Shown here in pieces: positions 1-8,420 of a stretch of DNA of 64,000 nt; position 1 is the first letter of the stretch, and each line of letters opens with the position of its first letter. The translations under genes and the position numbers were made by a program. Origin of the DNA: Thermohalobaculum sp039027855 (GTDB taxonomy: Bacteria; Pseudomonadota; Alphaproteobacteria; Rhodobacterales; Rhodobacteraceae); NCBI GenBank assembly GCA_039027855.1, contig JBCCJI010000010.1, positions 1-64,000 on the forward strand. Direction: 5' to 3'. The notes under the pieces are model-generated. The model had not been told where the DNA came from. It saw only the letters and a program-made list of their open reading frames with translations, and ran no database searches.

Positions 1-140
1 CGGCGACGCCTTCGCGGCGCAGCGGGCGACGGCGACGCCTTCGCGGCGCAGCGGGCGACGGCGACGCCTTCGCGGCGCAGCGGGCGACGGCGACGCCTTC
101 GCGGCGCAGCGGGCGACGGCGACGCCTTCGCGGCGCAGCG
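1..140. repeat. 29-bp tandem repeat, 4.8 copies, inside orfB
   Basis: Four complete 29-bp units start at 1, 30, 59 and 88, and a fifth unit of 24 bases runs from 117 to 140; the copies look identical. On the minus strand the unit encodes the orfB piece LRREGVAVARC. Because 29 is not a multiple of three, every extra copy shifts the reading frame. The array may continue beyond the window edge. Confidence 0.95.
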
Positions 141-412
141 CGTGCCAGATCTTGCGTGCGCCGTAGAGCTTGCGGTTGTCCGACCAGAGCGCGCCGAGCC
201 GCTCGCGCAACCGCGCGTCCCGACGGGCGCGTCCCGACGCCCGCGGGCCGACGGGCGCGCCGGATCGGCAGCCGCCGCCTTGCGGGCGTGATAGCTGGAC
301 GGGGCGATCGGCCTGAGCCACCGGGCTCGAACCGGTGGCGCCTCGATGGCTCAGCCCTGCAGATCGGCTCGACCCCGAACTCCTCGCGGCATTCGTCAAT
401 GAAGGCCGTCAT
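1..412 (-). pseudogene. IS3-family transposase orfB, broken
   Basis: The frame starts at ATG 412 with MTAFIDECREEFGVEPICR, a typical N-terminus of an IS3 orfB, the DDE transposase subunit. Further on, other frames give PIAPSSYHARKAAAADP and then RLGALWSDNRKLYGARKIW, in the expected order. Between these pieces are a 40-45 bp insertion with inverted repeats (about 306-350), a 14-bp tandem duplication (about 215-243) that shifts the frame, and the 29-bp array at the window edge. The catalytic DDE core would lie outside the window. The identity of the family is clear; the gene is certainly not functional as it stands. Confidence 0.8.
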
Positions 413-792
413 TTGCGGAACGGGCGGTCGAGCCTCTCAGGCATCGCTCGAAGCGATGCCGCGCTGCCTTCGAGCTGCGCACAATAAGCCGATGCTTTCT
501 TCAGGATCTCGTTGGCCTGACAGTCCCCCTGACGGAGCTCGCGGTTCTCCCGCTCCAGCTCCTTGATCCGCGCCTTCTCCGCCGTCGTGGGCCCAGCCTC
601 CCGGCCGGCATCGCGCTGCGCCTGCTTGTACCAGACGCGCAAGCTGTCAGACGAGCATCCCAGCTTCTGCGCGATGTCGACCAACGCCGGCGTCAGGCTC
701 GCATAGCTGTCGAGATGGTCGACGATCATCCCCACGGCCCGCCCCCGAAACTCGGCAGGCTAAGGGCTCGTCCGGTTTCTCTTGCTCTCCAT
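409..792 (-). pseudogene. IS3-family transposase orfA, amber-interrupted
   Basis: Reading from ATG 792 gives MESKRNRTSP, an in-frame TAG at 762-760, and then PAEFRGRAVGMIVDHLDSYA in the same frame. The rest holds a helix-turn-helix (QKLGCSSDSLRVWYKQAQRD) and the leucine-zipper-like ERENRELR...ANEILKKASAY typical of IS3 orfA. Two short in-frame insertions disturb the usual sequence: GDCQ between ELRQ and ANEIL, and about 15 residues between AQ and LDRPFRK. The second contains a perfect 8-bp palindrome (minus strand GCATCGCT-TCG-AGCGATGC). The stop overlaps the orfB start. Confidence 0.8.
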
Positions 793-919
793 GAGGTCCG
801 ATCCTTCGAGAGTTCGACCCTCCGGTAAATCCGGGGAGGTTCAATCACTCGTCTTGTGCCGAGCTCTTTGATGACAGGAGAATGAGAATATGTGCGCTCA
901 TTGAGGGGAGCTCGCCGGC

Positions 920-2112
920 TTACCGCGCAGCCTCGCGCAGCTCATCGAGGAGGTCCGCCCACCATGCGGCCATACGGACCCGCTCCTCGCAGTGCTTGCC
1001 GCGAAGGTAGGCGCGGCGGACGTCGTTACTCTCAACGTGTCCCAACGCACGCTCGATCGCGTCCGGGTTCAAGCGTCCCGACTCGTTCGCAAGCGTGCTG
1101 AAAGTTGCCAGAAACCCATGGCTCGTCATCTCGTCCTTGCCGAAACCGAGACGACGCAGCGCGCCGTTGAGGGTGTTCTCCGAGATCGGTTTCTTCCAGG
1201 TCCGGACCGAGGGAAAGAGGAGCCGGTCGTGGTCCTCGGGCGAGCCCAGAGTGACTAGCAGAGCGGTAGCTTGCGCTGGTAGGGGAACACGATGGGACGC
1301 CGCATCTTCATGCGCTCGGCAGGAATGCGCCAGACCCGTTCCTCCAGGTCGAACTCTTCCCATCTCGCCTGCCGGAGTTCGCCTGGTCGCGGCGCGAGGA
1401 GGGCGAGCAGCTGAAGCGCGATCCGCGTGCCGGGATGGCCCGTGCTGTCGTCGATGGCGCAGAGGAGCCTGCCCAGCTTCCTGCGCTCTTTGAGGGCGGC
1501 TCTCGGGGCGACCTGCGGCTGGATTAGAGCGCCCTGGAGGGCATAGGTCGGGTCGACTGAGGCGCGGCCGGTGACGATTGCGTAGCGGAAGACCGAGCCG
1601 GTCATCGAGCGCAAGCGACGGGTGGTCTCGTACTTGCCGGTCGCCTCAACCTCGCGAAGCATGGCGAGCACCTCGGGCGCACCGATCTCTCTAATCGGGC
1701 GGGTGAAGAGGCGCGGCCGCGCGACGTCGAGAAGCCATCGCGTCTTCTCCAGCGTGCGATGGGCGCGGCCCTCGCGGCGCTGCTTGTCGAGATACTCTTC
1801 GGCGACGGCGCCGAACGTATTGGCGCGGTCCCGCTATGCCATTCGACGCGCAGTACGCCGCACCCTGGAGGGATCGAGCCCATCGATCAGAAGCGCCTTC
1901 GCCTCGTCGCGCTTAACCCGCGCCTTCTTGGTGCCAGTGACCGGATGAGGCCCGAAGGAAAGGAGCTTCTCCCGCCCATCAAACCGGTACTTGAAGTCCC
2001 AGAGACGGGATCCGATGGGAGTCACGAGGAGATAGAGGCCGCCGCTATCGGCAAGCTTGTAGGCCTCGTCCCGGGGTTTTGCGTTCTTGACAGCGGTTTC
2101 CGTGAGCGGCAT
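920..2112 (-). pseudogene. P4-type tyrosine integrase (DUF4102 N-terminus), broken
   Basis: This is a site-specific recombinase of the P4-integrase type, which inserts elements at tRNA 3' ends. The N-terminus MPLTETAVKNAKPRDEAYKL...GGLYLLV is the DUF4102 arm-binding domain. An in-frame TAG at 1836-1834 interrupts it, after which the same frame resumes with RANTFGAVAEEYLDKQRREGRAH and the core-binding domain. The frame runs into a TAG at 1255, but the catalytic C-terminus continues in another frame (RLLFPSVRTWKKPISENTLNGALRRLG...GFLATFSTLANE...RALGHVESNDVRRAYLRG...ERVRMAAWWADLLD), so there is a frameshift near 1256-1285. Its start faces tRNA-Arg 165 bases away, the usual layout of an integrated island. 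Confidence 0.85.
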
Positions 2113-2191
2113 GCGCCGAGAAGCCCAACTCGGAGCCGTTTTCGCTACCCCGAAGCGTACCCCCAGAGCGTGCGGCTGTGACCGAGAGCTG

Positions 2192-2268
2192 CTGGACGTT
2201 GCCGGATTCCGATATCATCTAAAACAGCGACTTTACGCCTCTCCTGGACGTCTCTGGACGGTGCTGGA
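2192..2268. repeat. CTGGA(CG) direct repeats between integrase and tRNA: candidate integrase arm sites
   Basis: CTGGACG occurs at 2192-2198, 2244-2250 and 2254-2260, with CTGGA at 2264-2268. The last three are spaced exactly 10 bp apart, one helical turn. They sit between the integrase start and the tRNA 3' end, where an attachment region with arm-type binding sites is expected. The role is inferred from position and spacing only. Confidence 0.45.
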
Positions 2269-2276
2269 TTGAGCAG

Positions 2277-2353
2277 TGGTGACCCCGGCAGGATTCGAAC
2301 CTGCGACCTGCCGCTTAGGAGGCGGCTGCTCTATCCTGCTGAGCTACGAGGCC
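2277..2353 (-). tRNA. tRNA-Arg (anticodon CCT)
   Basis: The minus strand folds into a full cloverleaf. The acceptor stem is GGCCTCG/CGGGGTC, the D-stem GCTC/GAGC, the anticodon stem GCCGC/GCGGC with loop CTCCTAA (anticodon CCT), and the T-arm GCAGG-TTCGAAT-CCTGC. The discriminator base is A and CCA is encoded. It reads the rare AGG codon. The integrase relic lies directly beyond its 3' end, so this gene probably served as the attachment site of an island. It lies downstream of the DUF4403-like gene on the same strand. Confidence 0.97.
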
Positions 2354-2438
2354 ACTGGTGCCGGGATACGGATGACGCCTCGCGCGGTCAATCGACCAGA
2401 CGGCGCACTTTGCGATCCATGGCCGAGGGCCGGCGGGC

Positions 2439-4028
2439 TCAGCGCCGTGGTGCGAAGAAGGCCTGGCCGAGACGGATCTCCAGCATCGCCGTCGCACCGA
2501 GCGTCACCATGAGCTGACTGTCGGCGACGGCGACATCCTCCAGCGTCAGCGCTGGATCGGACAGGACAACGCGGACACCGGCGGCCAGATCGCCCGCGGC
2601 AAGACGCTCCTGCACCCGGGCGAGGATGGTATCGAGGATCGGCTGGGGATCGTAGCGCAGCTCTTTCTGCAACGCGTCGCGGAAGGTGCCCTGGAACAGC
2701 ACCGAGAGGACACGCCAGACACCGTTGTCGAGCGTCCGGCTGAAGCCTAGATCGCTCAGCGTCAGAACGTTCTGTCCAGTCTCGGCATCGCGCTCGATCT
2801 CGGGCAGGGCATGGGCCTGCACCCGCCCGGTGGTCGAGAAGATCTCCCGCTTCGCCTCGGCATCCAGCCCGACATCCAGCACGATACGCGCGCCTGACTG
2901 GTAGAGCGCCATCTCCGTCAGTGTCGCCCGCACCACGCCGACCGGGGTGCCCGTGTCGAAACCCTGCCCGCCGAGGCGCTCAACCGCGCGTTCCGCCACC
3001 CAGTCCAAGGGCGCCACGACCGGAAGGAGGAGGTTGCTACGCCCCAGATCGCCCGCCACGCGCCCGAGCGGCGGCAGGGGCAAGGGCGATGGCAGCGCCG
3101 GCTCTGTCTCGACGATCCCTTCGATAGTGAGCCGCAGATCGACGCCGAAGGCCTCCTCGCCGAGCACCATACCCGAGGTGGCGATCTCCAGCGGTCTGAG
3201 GTTGGCGTAGAGCCGGGTGCTCTCGTCGATCTGCAGCGGGACGGCATGGATGCGCCAATGGGGTGCGATCGCGGCGCGGACGCGCTCGCAGGGGATGGCG
3301 GCGGCGATCTTCTCTGCCACGCGGTTGCGCAGATCGCCGATCAGGCTGTCGGCCTCAGCGGCGATGTCGAGGAAGACGCCGTCGATCACTTCGATGCGGG
3401 GCGTGCCGCGCCAGCGGCGGGTGGCATCGACCTCGACCACCGGGCACCAGTCGCGGTCGAGCTCGATCGCGACGTCCAGCGTCACGTCGAGGCCACCACC
3501 AAACCGGTTGCGGTTTAGCGTGAGGACCCGGGCCGCTCCGCCGAGCAGCCCGACATTGCCGTCGAAGCGCACGGGCACGGTGATGCGGATCGCTTGCCTG
3601 CCGGCGCGCGCCGTGGCGCCCGTGGCGGGTTCGATGGCGGGGGCGACCGAGATCTCGCCCGCCCGGCGGATGACGACATCCCACCGGTAGCCGACCTCGA
3701 TATCGGGTGTCGGCACGCGGAGGCGGTCGAGCACGCTGCCGGTGCGCGGCAGTCTGAACGGCTGGCGCCAGCGCTTGGTGCCGCTCTTCGTCAGCGGGCG
3801 CTCGGTCAGATCGGCGAGCAGCAGCGCCAGAGTGTCGTAGCGCGCGCTGATCCGTGCGGCGACGACACTCTCGGCCGGGCCGACGGTCGTGCCCTCGATC
3901 AGTCGCGGCGGTGGTGTCGACAGCGCGGTGTCGCGCCTGTCGAACCAGGCAAAGCCCCCCGCCCCGCCCGCAAGCAGTACAACCGTCACTGCGATGAGCG
4001 CCGTCCTCAACCGCACCGCGACCCCCAC
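2439..4028 (-). CDS. DUF4403-like membrane-anchored protein
   Basis: A 529-residue protein with one N-terminal membrane segment (about residues 7-28) and a long export-side domain. Several stretches resemble the DUF4403 family, whose function is unknown: ESVVAARISARYDTLALLLAD near the start, a central DWCPVVEVDATRRWRGTPRIEV, and SPLPLPPLGRVAG...LLPVVAPLDWVAERAVE. The family is usually anchored in the cell envelope. GTG 4028 was chosen because GGAG lies eight bases upstream; the TTG two codons earlier has no room for a ribosome binding site. The family call rests on pattern recognition by eye. The gene runs toward the tRNA on the same strand. Confidence 0.65.
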   Translation of the reverse strand: MGVAVRLRTALIAVTVVLLAGGAGGFAWFDRRDTALSTPPPRLIEGTTVGPAESVVAARISARYDTLALLLADLTERPLTKSGTKRWRQPFRLPRTGSVLDRLRVPTPDIEVGYRWDVVIRRAGEISVAPAIEPATGATARAGRQAIRITVPVRFDGNVGLLGGAARVLTLNRNRFGGGLDVTLDVAIELDRDWCPVVEVDATRRWRGTPRIEVIDGVFLDIAAEADSLIGDLRNRVAEKIAAAIPCERVRAAIAPHWRIHAVPLQIDESTRLYANLRPLEIATSGMVLGEEAFGVDLRLTIEGIVETEPALPSPLPLPPLGRVAGDLGRSNLLLPVVAPLDWVAERAVERLGGQGFDTGTPVGVVRATLTEMALYQSGARIVLDVGLDAEAKREIFSTTGRVQAHALPEIERDAETGQNVLTLSDLGFSRTLDNGVWRVLSVLFQGTFRDALQKELRYDPQPILDTILARVQERLAAGDLAAGVRVVLSDPALTLEDVAVADSQLMVTLGATAMLEIRLGQAFFAPRR

Positions 4029-4090
4029 ATTCAACGCTCCGCAAATAAATCGGAGAGCGAGGGCGGCGTCATCCGAGAATCTGCGCCAAC

Positions 4091-4120
4091 AAAAAACGCC
4101 CCGGCGGTTTGGCCGGGGCG
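4091..4120 (-). terminator. Rho-independent terminator of rpoH
   Basis: On the minus strand the inverted repeat CGCCCCGGC/GCCGGGGCG with loop CAAAC (approximately) is followed directly by TTTTTT. It lies 51 bases after the rpoH stop codon. Confidence 0.9.
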
Positions 4121-4170
4121 AGTGCGCTGATCGCCTGGGAGAACGACCAGTTGAAGATCGAGCTAGACCC

Positions 4171-5058
4171 TCAAAGGGTCGCCGCCAGTTCCGTTACGGC
4201 ACTTCCGTGGACGTTTTCGAGACGGACCCGCATTTTGCGCAGCGCCTGCGCCTCGAGCTGGCGAACACGCTCTTTCGAGAGGCCAAGCTTGTTGCCGAGG
4301 CTCTCCAGCGTCTCGGGCGTGTCCGAGAGCTTGCGCGCGGCGATGATCATCTTCTCACGGTCGGTGAGCGCCTTGAAGGCATCGGTCAGCCAGCTGCGCG
4401 CGGTGTCGATGTCACGATCGCGGCTCACGGTCTCGTCGGAGCGCGGACCGTTGTCTTCCAGCGTCTCGACCCATTCGCGGCCGTCCTCACCCGCCTGCTG
4501 GGCGTTGAGCGAGAAGTCGGAGCCTGCGAGCCGGGCTTCCATCATCTCCACATCGCGGAGCGGCACGCCCAGTTCCTCGGCGATCTCGCGCTGCAGTTCG
4601 GCCGAATTCAGCGGCACGCCATGCTCGCCACGCTCGTTCTCCAGCTTGGCGCGGACGCGGCGCATGTTGAAGAACAGCGCCTTCTGCGAACTGGTGGAGC
4701 CGGTGCGCACCAGTGACCAGTTGCGCATCACGTAGTCCTGGATCGAGGCCTTGATCCACCAGACGGCGTAGGTCGAGAAGCGGACGCCGCGGTCGGGGTC
4801 GAATTTCGAGGCTGCCTTCATCAGGCCGACGCCGGCTTCCTGGATCAGGTCGGTCATCGGCGCGCCATAGCGGCGGTATTTGGAGGCCATAGAAATGGCG
4901 AGGCGGAGATAGGCGGTCACGAGCCGGTGCAGCGCCGCCTCATCCTTGTGATCGCGCCAGCGGCGCGCGAGGTCGAGTTCGGTGTCGGCATCCAGAAGTT
5001 CAGCGGCCATCGCGTGGCGGGCGACATCACCATTCGAAGAGCCAAAGGCAACCGTCAT
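4171..5058 (-). CDS. rpoH: RNA polymerase sigma-32 factor RpoH
   Basis: An alternative sigma factor that directs RNA polymerase to heat-shock and stress promoters. The 295 residues show region 2 (LRLAISMASKYRRYGAPMTD, then DLIQEAGVGLMKAASKFDPD and FSTYAVWWIKASIQDYVMRN), the RpoH-box-like segment TGSTSSQKALFFNMRR, and region 4 with the helix-turn-helix ETLESLGNKLGLSKERVRQL. The sequence looks closer to the RpoHII type of alphaproteobacteria, where two rpoH genes are common. ATG 5058 was chosen because GGAGA lies six bases upstream; a start six bases earlier would sit on the ribosome binding site. A clear terminator follows. Photolyase-family DNA lies upstream on the same strand, which would fit a stress-response role. 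Confidence 0.95.
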   Translation of the reverse strand: MTVAFGSSNGDVARHAMAAELLDADTELDLARRWRDHKDEAALHRLVTAYLRLAISMASKYRRYGAPMTDLIQEAGVGLMKAASKFDPDRGVRFSTYAVWWIKASIQDYVMRNWSLVRTGSTSSQKALFFNMRRVRAKLENERGEHGVPLNSAELQREIAEELGVPLRDVEMMEARLAGSDFSLNAQQAGEDGREWVETLEDNGPRSDETVSRDRDIDTARSWLTDAFKALTDREKMIIAARKLSDTPETLESLGNKLGLSKERVRQLEAQALRKMRVRLENVHGSAVTELAATL

Positions 5059-5279
5059 GATCATTCTCCGCGTTGTTATTCTGGGACCGTTCTGTGCGGT
5101 CACGCAGGAATGTACGCGGTCTCAGAACGCTCGGTTCACCGGTAGAACGAAGAATCTGCTCGAAACCGCTCTGCTTTCCGCATAGCGGATGGACGCGCCA
5201 TAATTACAGAGTGTTATGCATGTTTAAGGGGCAAACAGCGCCTATCCTGTTAGCAGTGCATTTACCTATCGGGCAGGTT

Positions 5280-6554
5280 TCAGGGCATGTGCCCCAAACT
5301 GCCGAGCACCTTCGGGATCTTCTCCTTCACCTTGAAGAAACCGGCGGTGCAGTGCGGGTGGAACGCCTCGTCCCAAGGCCTGCGCATCTCCTCCAGCGCG
5401 ATGCCGGCCCGGGCCAGCACCGGGCGGGCGCCGTCCATCCAGTCGCGCACCCAGCCGGCATGCAGGAACGGCGTGGCAATCCGCTCGGCGCCGGCAGCGC
5501 GGGCCCAGTCGACCAGCGCCTCGGGCTTGATGCCGGTCTCGAACCGGGTCGCGTCCGGGTGCCCTGCCCGGGTCGCGGCATCGGCCAGCGCGGCACGGTC
5601 GAAATCGACAATCGCCGCCGCCGTCTCGGCGTCGGAGCGGTGCTCGGTCAGGCGCAGCGTCGCCACGGCCACCGGCTCGCGGGTCAGCGCCATGCTCTCG
5701 ACGCCCAGATCCTCGGTCGTGAGCAGCAGTGCCGTCGGCACGTCCCAGCGCGACGGGTCGACCGGGCGCATCATGCCCCGCGGCGGCAGACCGCCGTCGT
5801 CCAGCGGAACGGGGTTCTTGGCGAGACCGAGGGCCGAGAGCGCACCCTCTGGCCGCGAGGCCGTGAACTTGGCGATGTTCCAATCGGCCGCCGCATAGTT
5901 CTTGCCGACCGTGTGCAGGCCCGCCACCCAGCGCCAGCCGAGCGTGTTGGACGCGGCATCCCCATCGATCAGGTGGCGCAAGAAGAAATCCGCGCCGAGC
6001 CGCCAGGGCAGATCCAGCGTGAAGCACCAGATCGAGGCGAACCACATGCGCGCATGGTTGTGCAGATATCCGGTCTCGACCAGTTCCTCAGCCCAGACGT
6101 CAAAGGCCTCGATCCCGGTATTGCCGGCCATCGCCCGCTCGACATCCTTGGCCAGACCCCGGTTGCCCGAGAGCCCGGCACGGTCATTCTCGACCCCGAT
6201 GCGGTAGTCGTCCCAGACCGAGGGGCGCAGTTCCAGCCAGCCCTTGAAATACGTGCGCCAGACGACCTCGTGGATGAATTTCTCGGCCGAGGAGAAGCGG
6301 TGCGTCGCCAGCGCGCGCGCCACGGTCTCTTCCTCGGTGACCAGGCGTCGGGTCAGATAGGGCGCCAGCACGCTCACATTGTCCCGCTTAGCCGGGCCGT
6401 TGTCGAAGTTCCGCTTCGACTTGTAGTGCCCGCCCATGCGGGGGGCGAACGCCTCCATCCGCGCGAGCCCCGCTTCCCGTGTCGCTGCAAACTCGGCCGG
6501 GATCGCGCTGTCATCGGTGGCGATCCCAAGCGGCAGGCTGTCATCCGGGGCCAT
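5280..6554 (-). CDS. Photolyase/cryptochrome-family FAD-binding protein, permuted layout
   Basis: A 424-residue member of the photolyase/cryptochrome superfamily, which binds FAD and repairs UV lesions or senses light. The FAD-binding helical domain comes first (about residues 30-260): YKSKRNFDNGPAKRDNVSVL, FIHEVVWRTYFKGWLE, GYLHNHARMWFASIW and GWRWVAGLHT. After a linker, the C-terminal part (about 285-424) looks like the alpha/beta antenna domain that normally stands at the N-terminus: ALLLTTEDLG, LVDWARAAGAERIATPF, DWMDGARPVLARAGIALEE, and FKVKEKIPKVL. Whether it repairs DNA cannot be told from sequence alone. ATG 6554 has GGAG six bases upstream. It precedes rpoH on the same strand with a 221-base gap. 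Confidence 0.8.
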   Translation of the reverse strand: MAPDDSLPLGIATDDSAIPAEFAATREAGLARMEAFAPRMGGHYKSKRNFDNGPAKRDNVSVLAPYLTRRLVTEEETVARALATHRFSSAEKFIHEVVWRTYFKGWLELRPSVWDDYRIGVENDRAGLSGNRGLAKDVERAMAGNTGIEAFDVWAEELVETGYLHNHARMWFASIWCFTLDLPWRLGADFFLRHLIDGDAASNTLGWRWVAGLHTVGKNYAAADWNIAKFTASRPEGALSALGLAKNPVPLDDGGLPPRGMMRPVDPSRWDVPTALLLTTEDLGVESMALTREPVAVATLRLTEHRSDAETAAAIVDFDRAALADAATRAGHPDATRFETGIKPEALVDWARAAGAERIATPFLHAGWVRDWMDGARPVLARAGIALEEMRRPWDEAFHPHCTAGFFKVKEKIPKVLGSLGHMP

Positions 6555-6747
6555 GGTCATCTCCGCATCTCGACTGAGCGCTGCGAGGTAGCAGGAGAGC
6601 CTGCCCTGTCCACGGCGCTGCGTCAGGGCGCCCCGCCCGGCACACGCGACGCTGTTGCGCAGGAGATGTGCAGGCGCGGTCGATCCGGCGACCCGCACCC
6701 CCCATGTCTCGCTGCAGACAGCGTGGGACGGGAAGAAAGGCGCCGAG

Positions 6748-7653
6748 ATGCGGCGACGGATGGCAGGCGCCTTATGCGTACTGGGGCTGCTTGCGCTCAT
6801 CGGCGGCTATGCGGGCGCGCTGCACCCACTGGGCGATAGCCTCTCCGTCCTGCGCCTGCCCGCAGCCGTCGCGCTGCTCGTCTTTGGTCTGATCGCCCTT
6901 GGCCTGCGCGCCCGCGTTCTGGGTGGCCTGGCGGCGGGTGCGGCGATGCTGTCGCTCGGCGGGATGACACGCACGGTCCTGCCCACTGATGGGCTGACCC
7001 ACAGGCCGACCGATACGGCGCTAATCCTTTACACCAAGAACCTCAGCTTTCGCCTGACCGATCCCGGCCCGGTCCTCGGCGATATCGCGGCGACGGGGGC
7101 CTCCCTTCTGACGCTCCAGGAGCTGAGCGCCACGAATGGCGGCGCCATGGACCGGCTTGGCCCGGTATGGATGGCGCGCCATCGCTGCGTCTTTACCGCC
7201 GGGCTGGATGTCGGCGTGGCGGCGAGATGGCCGGTCGCACCGGGTGGCACGCGCTGCGCCCATGGGATGGCCGCGGTGCATCTGCAGGGCCCCGACGGTC
7301 CCTTCTGGCTGGTCTCGCTGCATCTTCACTGGCCATGGCCCTATCGCCAACCCGAGCAACTCTCTCGTCTGTTGCCCGCGCTGGCGGCCCTGGCAGCGAC
7401 GGGCGATCCGCTGGTGATCGGCGGCGATTTCAACGCCATGCCCTGGAGCAGCGCCGTCGACGCCGTCGCGCGGGCGAGCGCGACGAGGCGCCTTGGCCCT
7501 GCGCATCGCAGCTTCGAGATCGCCGGCATGTATGTCCTGCCGATCGACCATGTGCTCGCAGCCGGTCAGGGCAGGGTCACCCGGCGCCCGCTGTTCGGCT
7601 CCGACCATGCCGGGCTGCTCGCGCGGGTCGATCTGACCGCGGACGCCGAGTAA
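6748..7653 (+). CDS. Endonuclease/exonuclease/phosphatase-family membrane protein
   Basis: A 301-residue protein with about three hydrophobic segments in the first 75 residues (ALCVLGLLALIGGYAGAL, VALLVFGLIALGL, GLAAGAAMLSLGG) followed by an EEP-fold hydrolase domain facing the periplasm. The metal and catalytic motifs appear in order: KNLSF, LQEL, SLHLHW, GGDFNAMPWS, IDHVL and GSDHAGLLARV. The family includes nucleases, phosphodiesterases and sphingomyelinases, so the substrate is not known. ATG 6748 follows GAAAGG at a fair distance. It is divergent from the photolyase-family gene and ends five bases before truA, which is on the other strand. Confidence 0.8.
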   Translation: MRRRMAGALCVLGLLALIGGYAGALHPLGDSLSVLRLPAAVALLVFGLIALGLRARVLGGLAAGAAMLSLGGMTRTVLPTDGLTHRPTDTALILYTKNLSFRLTDPGPVLGDIAATGASLLTLQELSATNGGAMDRLGPVWMARHRCVFTAGLDVGVAARWPVAPGGTRCAHGMAAVHLQGPDGPFWLVSLHLHWPWPYRQPEQLSRLLPALAALAATGDPLVIGGDFNAMPWSSAVDAVARASATRRLGPAHRSFEIAGMYVLPIDHVLAAGQGRVTRRPLFGSDHAGLLARVDLTADAE

Positions 7654-7658
7654 CCACC

Positions 7659-8420
7659 TCAATCGCCGTCAGGATAGTCGACGCGTGTCAGATAGAGCCC
7701 ATCTGGGGGCGCCACCGGGCCGCAGGAGGCGCGGTCACGGGCGGCGAGCGCCCTTGCCATATCGGCCGGGCGCCAGCTGCGGGCACCGACCTTCTCGAGG
7801 CTGCCCATCAGGCTGCGCACCTGGGAATGCAGGAAGGACCGGGCCGAGAGACGGGCGACGATCCGCTCGCCCAGCCGGCTGATCTCAAAGCGGTCGAGTG
7901 TCTTGACGGGCGAGGCCGCCTGGCACTGGCTCGCGCGAAAGGTCGTGAAGTCATGTTGTCCGACCATCATCGCGGCCGCCTCGGCCATCACCTCGACATC
8001 CAGCGCGCGGGCGACGCGCCATGCCAGCCCGGCCTCCAGCGCCAGCGGGGCGCGGCGGTTGACGATCACATACTCATAATGGCGTGCCGTGGCCGAGAAA
8101 CGGGCATGGAACGCGTCGCTCACCGGCAGAACCCCGACGACCGCCACGGGCTGCCGGCCGAGATGGTGATTGACCGCGGGAAGCAGGCGGAAAGGGTCCC
8201 AGTCGCGCGCAAGATCGGCATGCGCCACCTGTCCGGTCGCGTGCACCCCGGCATCGGTACGCCCGGCTCCCTGTACGACCGGCGCGGCCCCATCGGGCGC
8301 GGTGTCGAGGGCGGCGAGCGCGCTCTCAAGGGTTGCCTGCACGCTCGGCCGGTCGTCCTGTCGCTGCCAGCCCGAGAAGGGGCCGCCGTGGTATTCGATG
8401 GTGAAGCGGTATCTTGGCAT
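7659..8420 (-). CDS. truA: tRNA pseudouridine(38-40) synthase TruA
   Basis: Converts uridines 38-40 of the tRNA anticodon stem-loop to pseudouridine. The 253 residues begin with MPRYRFTIEYHGGPFSGWQRQ, the TruA N-terminus, and hold the catalytic aspartate in GAGRTDAGVHATGQ. Later family motifs are FHARFSATARHYEYVI, GQHDFTTFRASQC and FLHSQVRSLMGSL. Length matches the family. Start ATG 8420 is fixed by alignment of the N-terminus to the family pattern; a 25-residue upstream extension looks non-coding. The 294 bases between truA and ycjX, which diverge, show no gene I can support. Confidence 0.96.
   Translation of the reverse strand: MPRYRFTIEYHGGPFSGWQRQDDRPSVQATLESALAALDTAPDGAAPVVQGAGRTDAGVHATGQVAHADLARDWDPFRLLPAVNHHLGRQPVAVVGVLPVSDAFHARFSATARHYEYVIVNRRAPLALEAGLAWRVARALDVEVMAEAAAMMVGQHDFTTFRASQCQAASPVKTLDRFEISRLGERIVARLSARSFLHSQVRSLMGSLEKVGARSWRPADMARALAARDRASCGPVAPPDGLYLTRVDYPDGD

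Larger units (their letters stand above)
1..843 (-). mobile_element. Decayed IS3-family insertion sequence, cut by the window edge
   Basis: The minus strand carries an IS3-type orfA (409-792) followed by orfB (1-412) with an ATGA overlap. The likely terminal inverted repeat ends near 843, where the minus strand reads TGAACCTCCCCGG, like many IS3 ends. Both frames are broken by an amber codon, inserted palindromes and tandem duplications, so the element cannot encode a working transposase. The rest of the element lies left of the window. Confidence 0.8.

Noticed and set aside
1..140. Tandem 29-bp units as a CRISPR array
   Set aside because: The copies are directly adjacent with no spacers, and they are a piece of a transposase gene.
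306..350. T-arm-like sequence in the orfB relic as a tRNA fragment or second attachment site
   Set aside because: It has a TTCGA loop and paired arms, but no acceptor, D or anticodon arm, and it does not match the 3' end of the nearby tRNA-Arg.
5073..6839. 588-codon plus-strand open frame
   Set aside because: Antisense to the photolyase-family gene; Arg- and Pro-rich with no family motif. High GC content makes long shadow frames common here.
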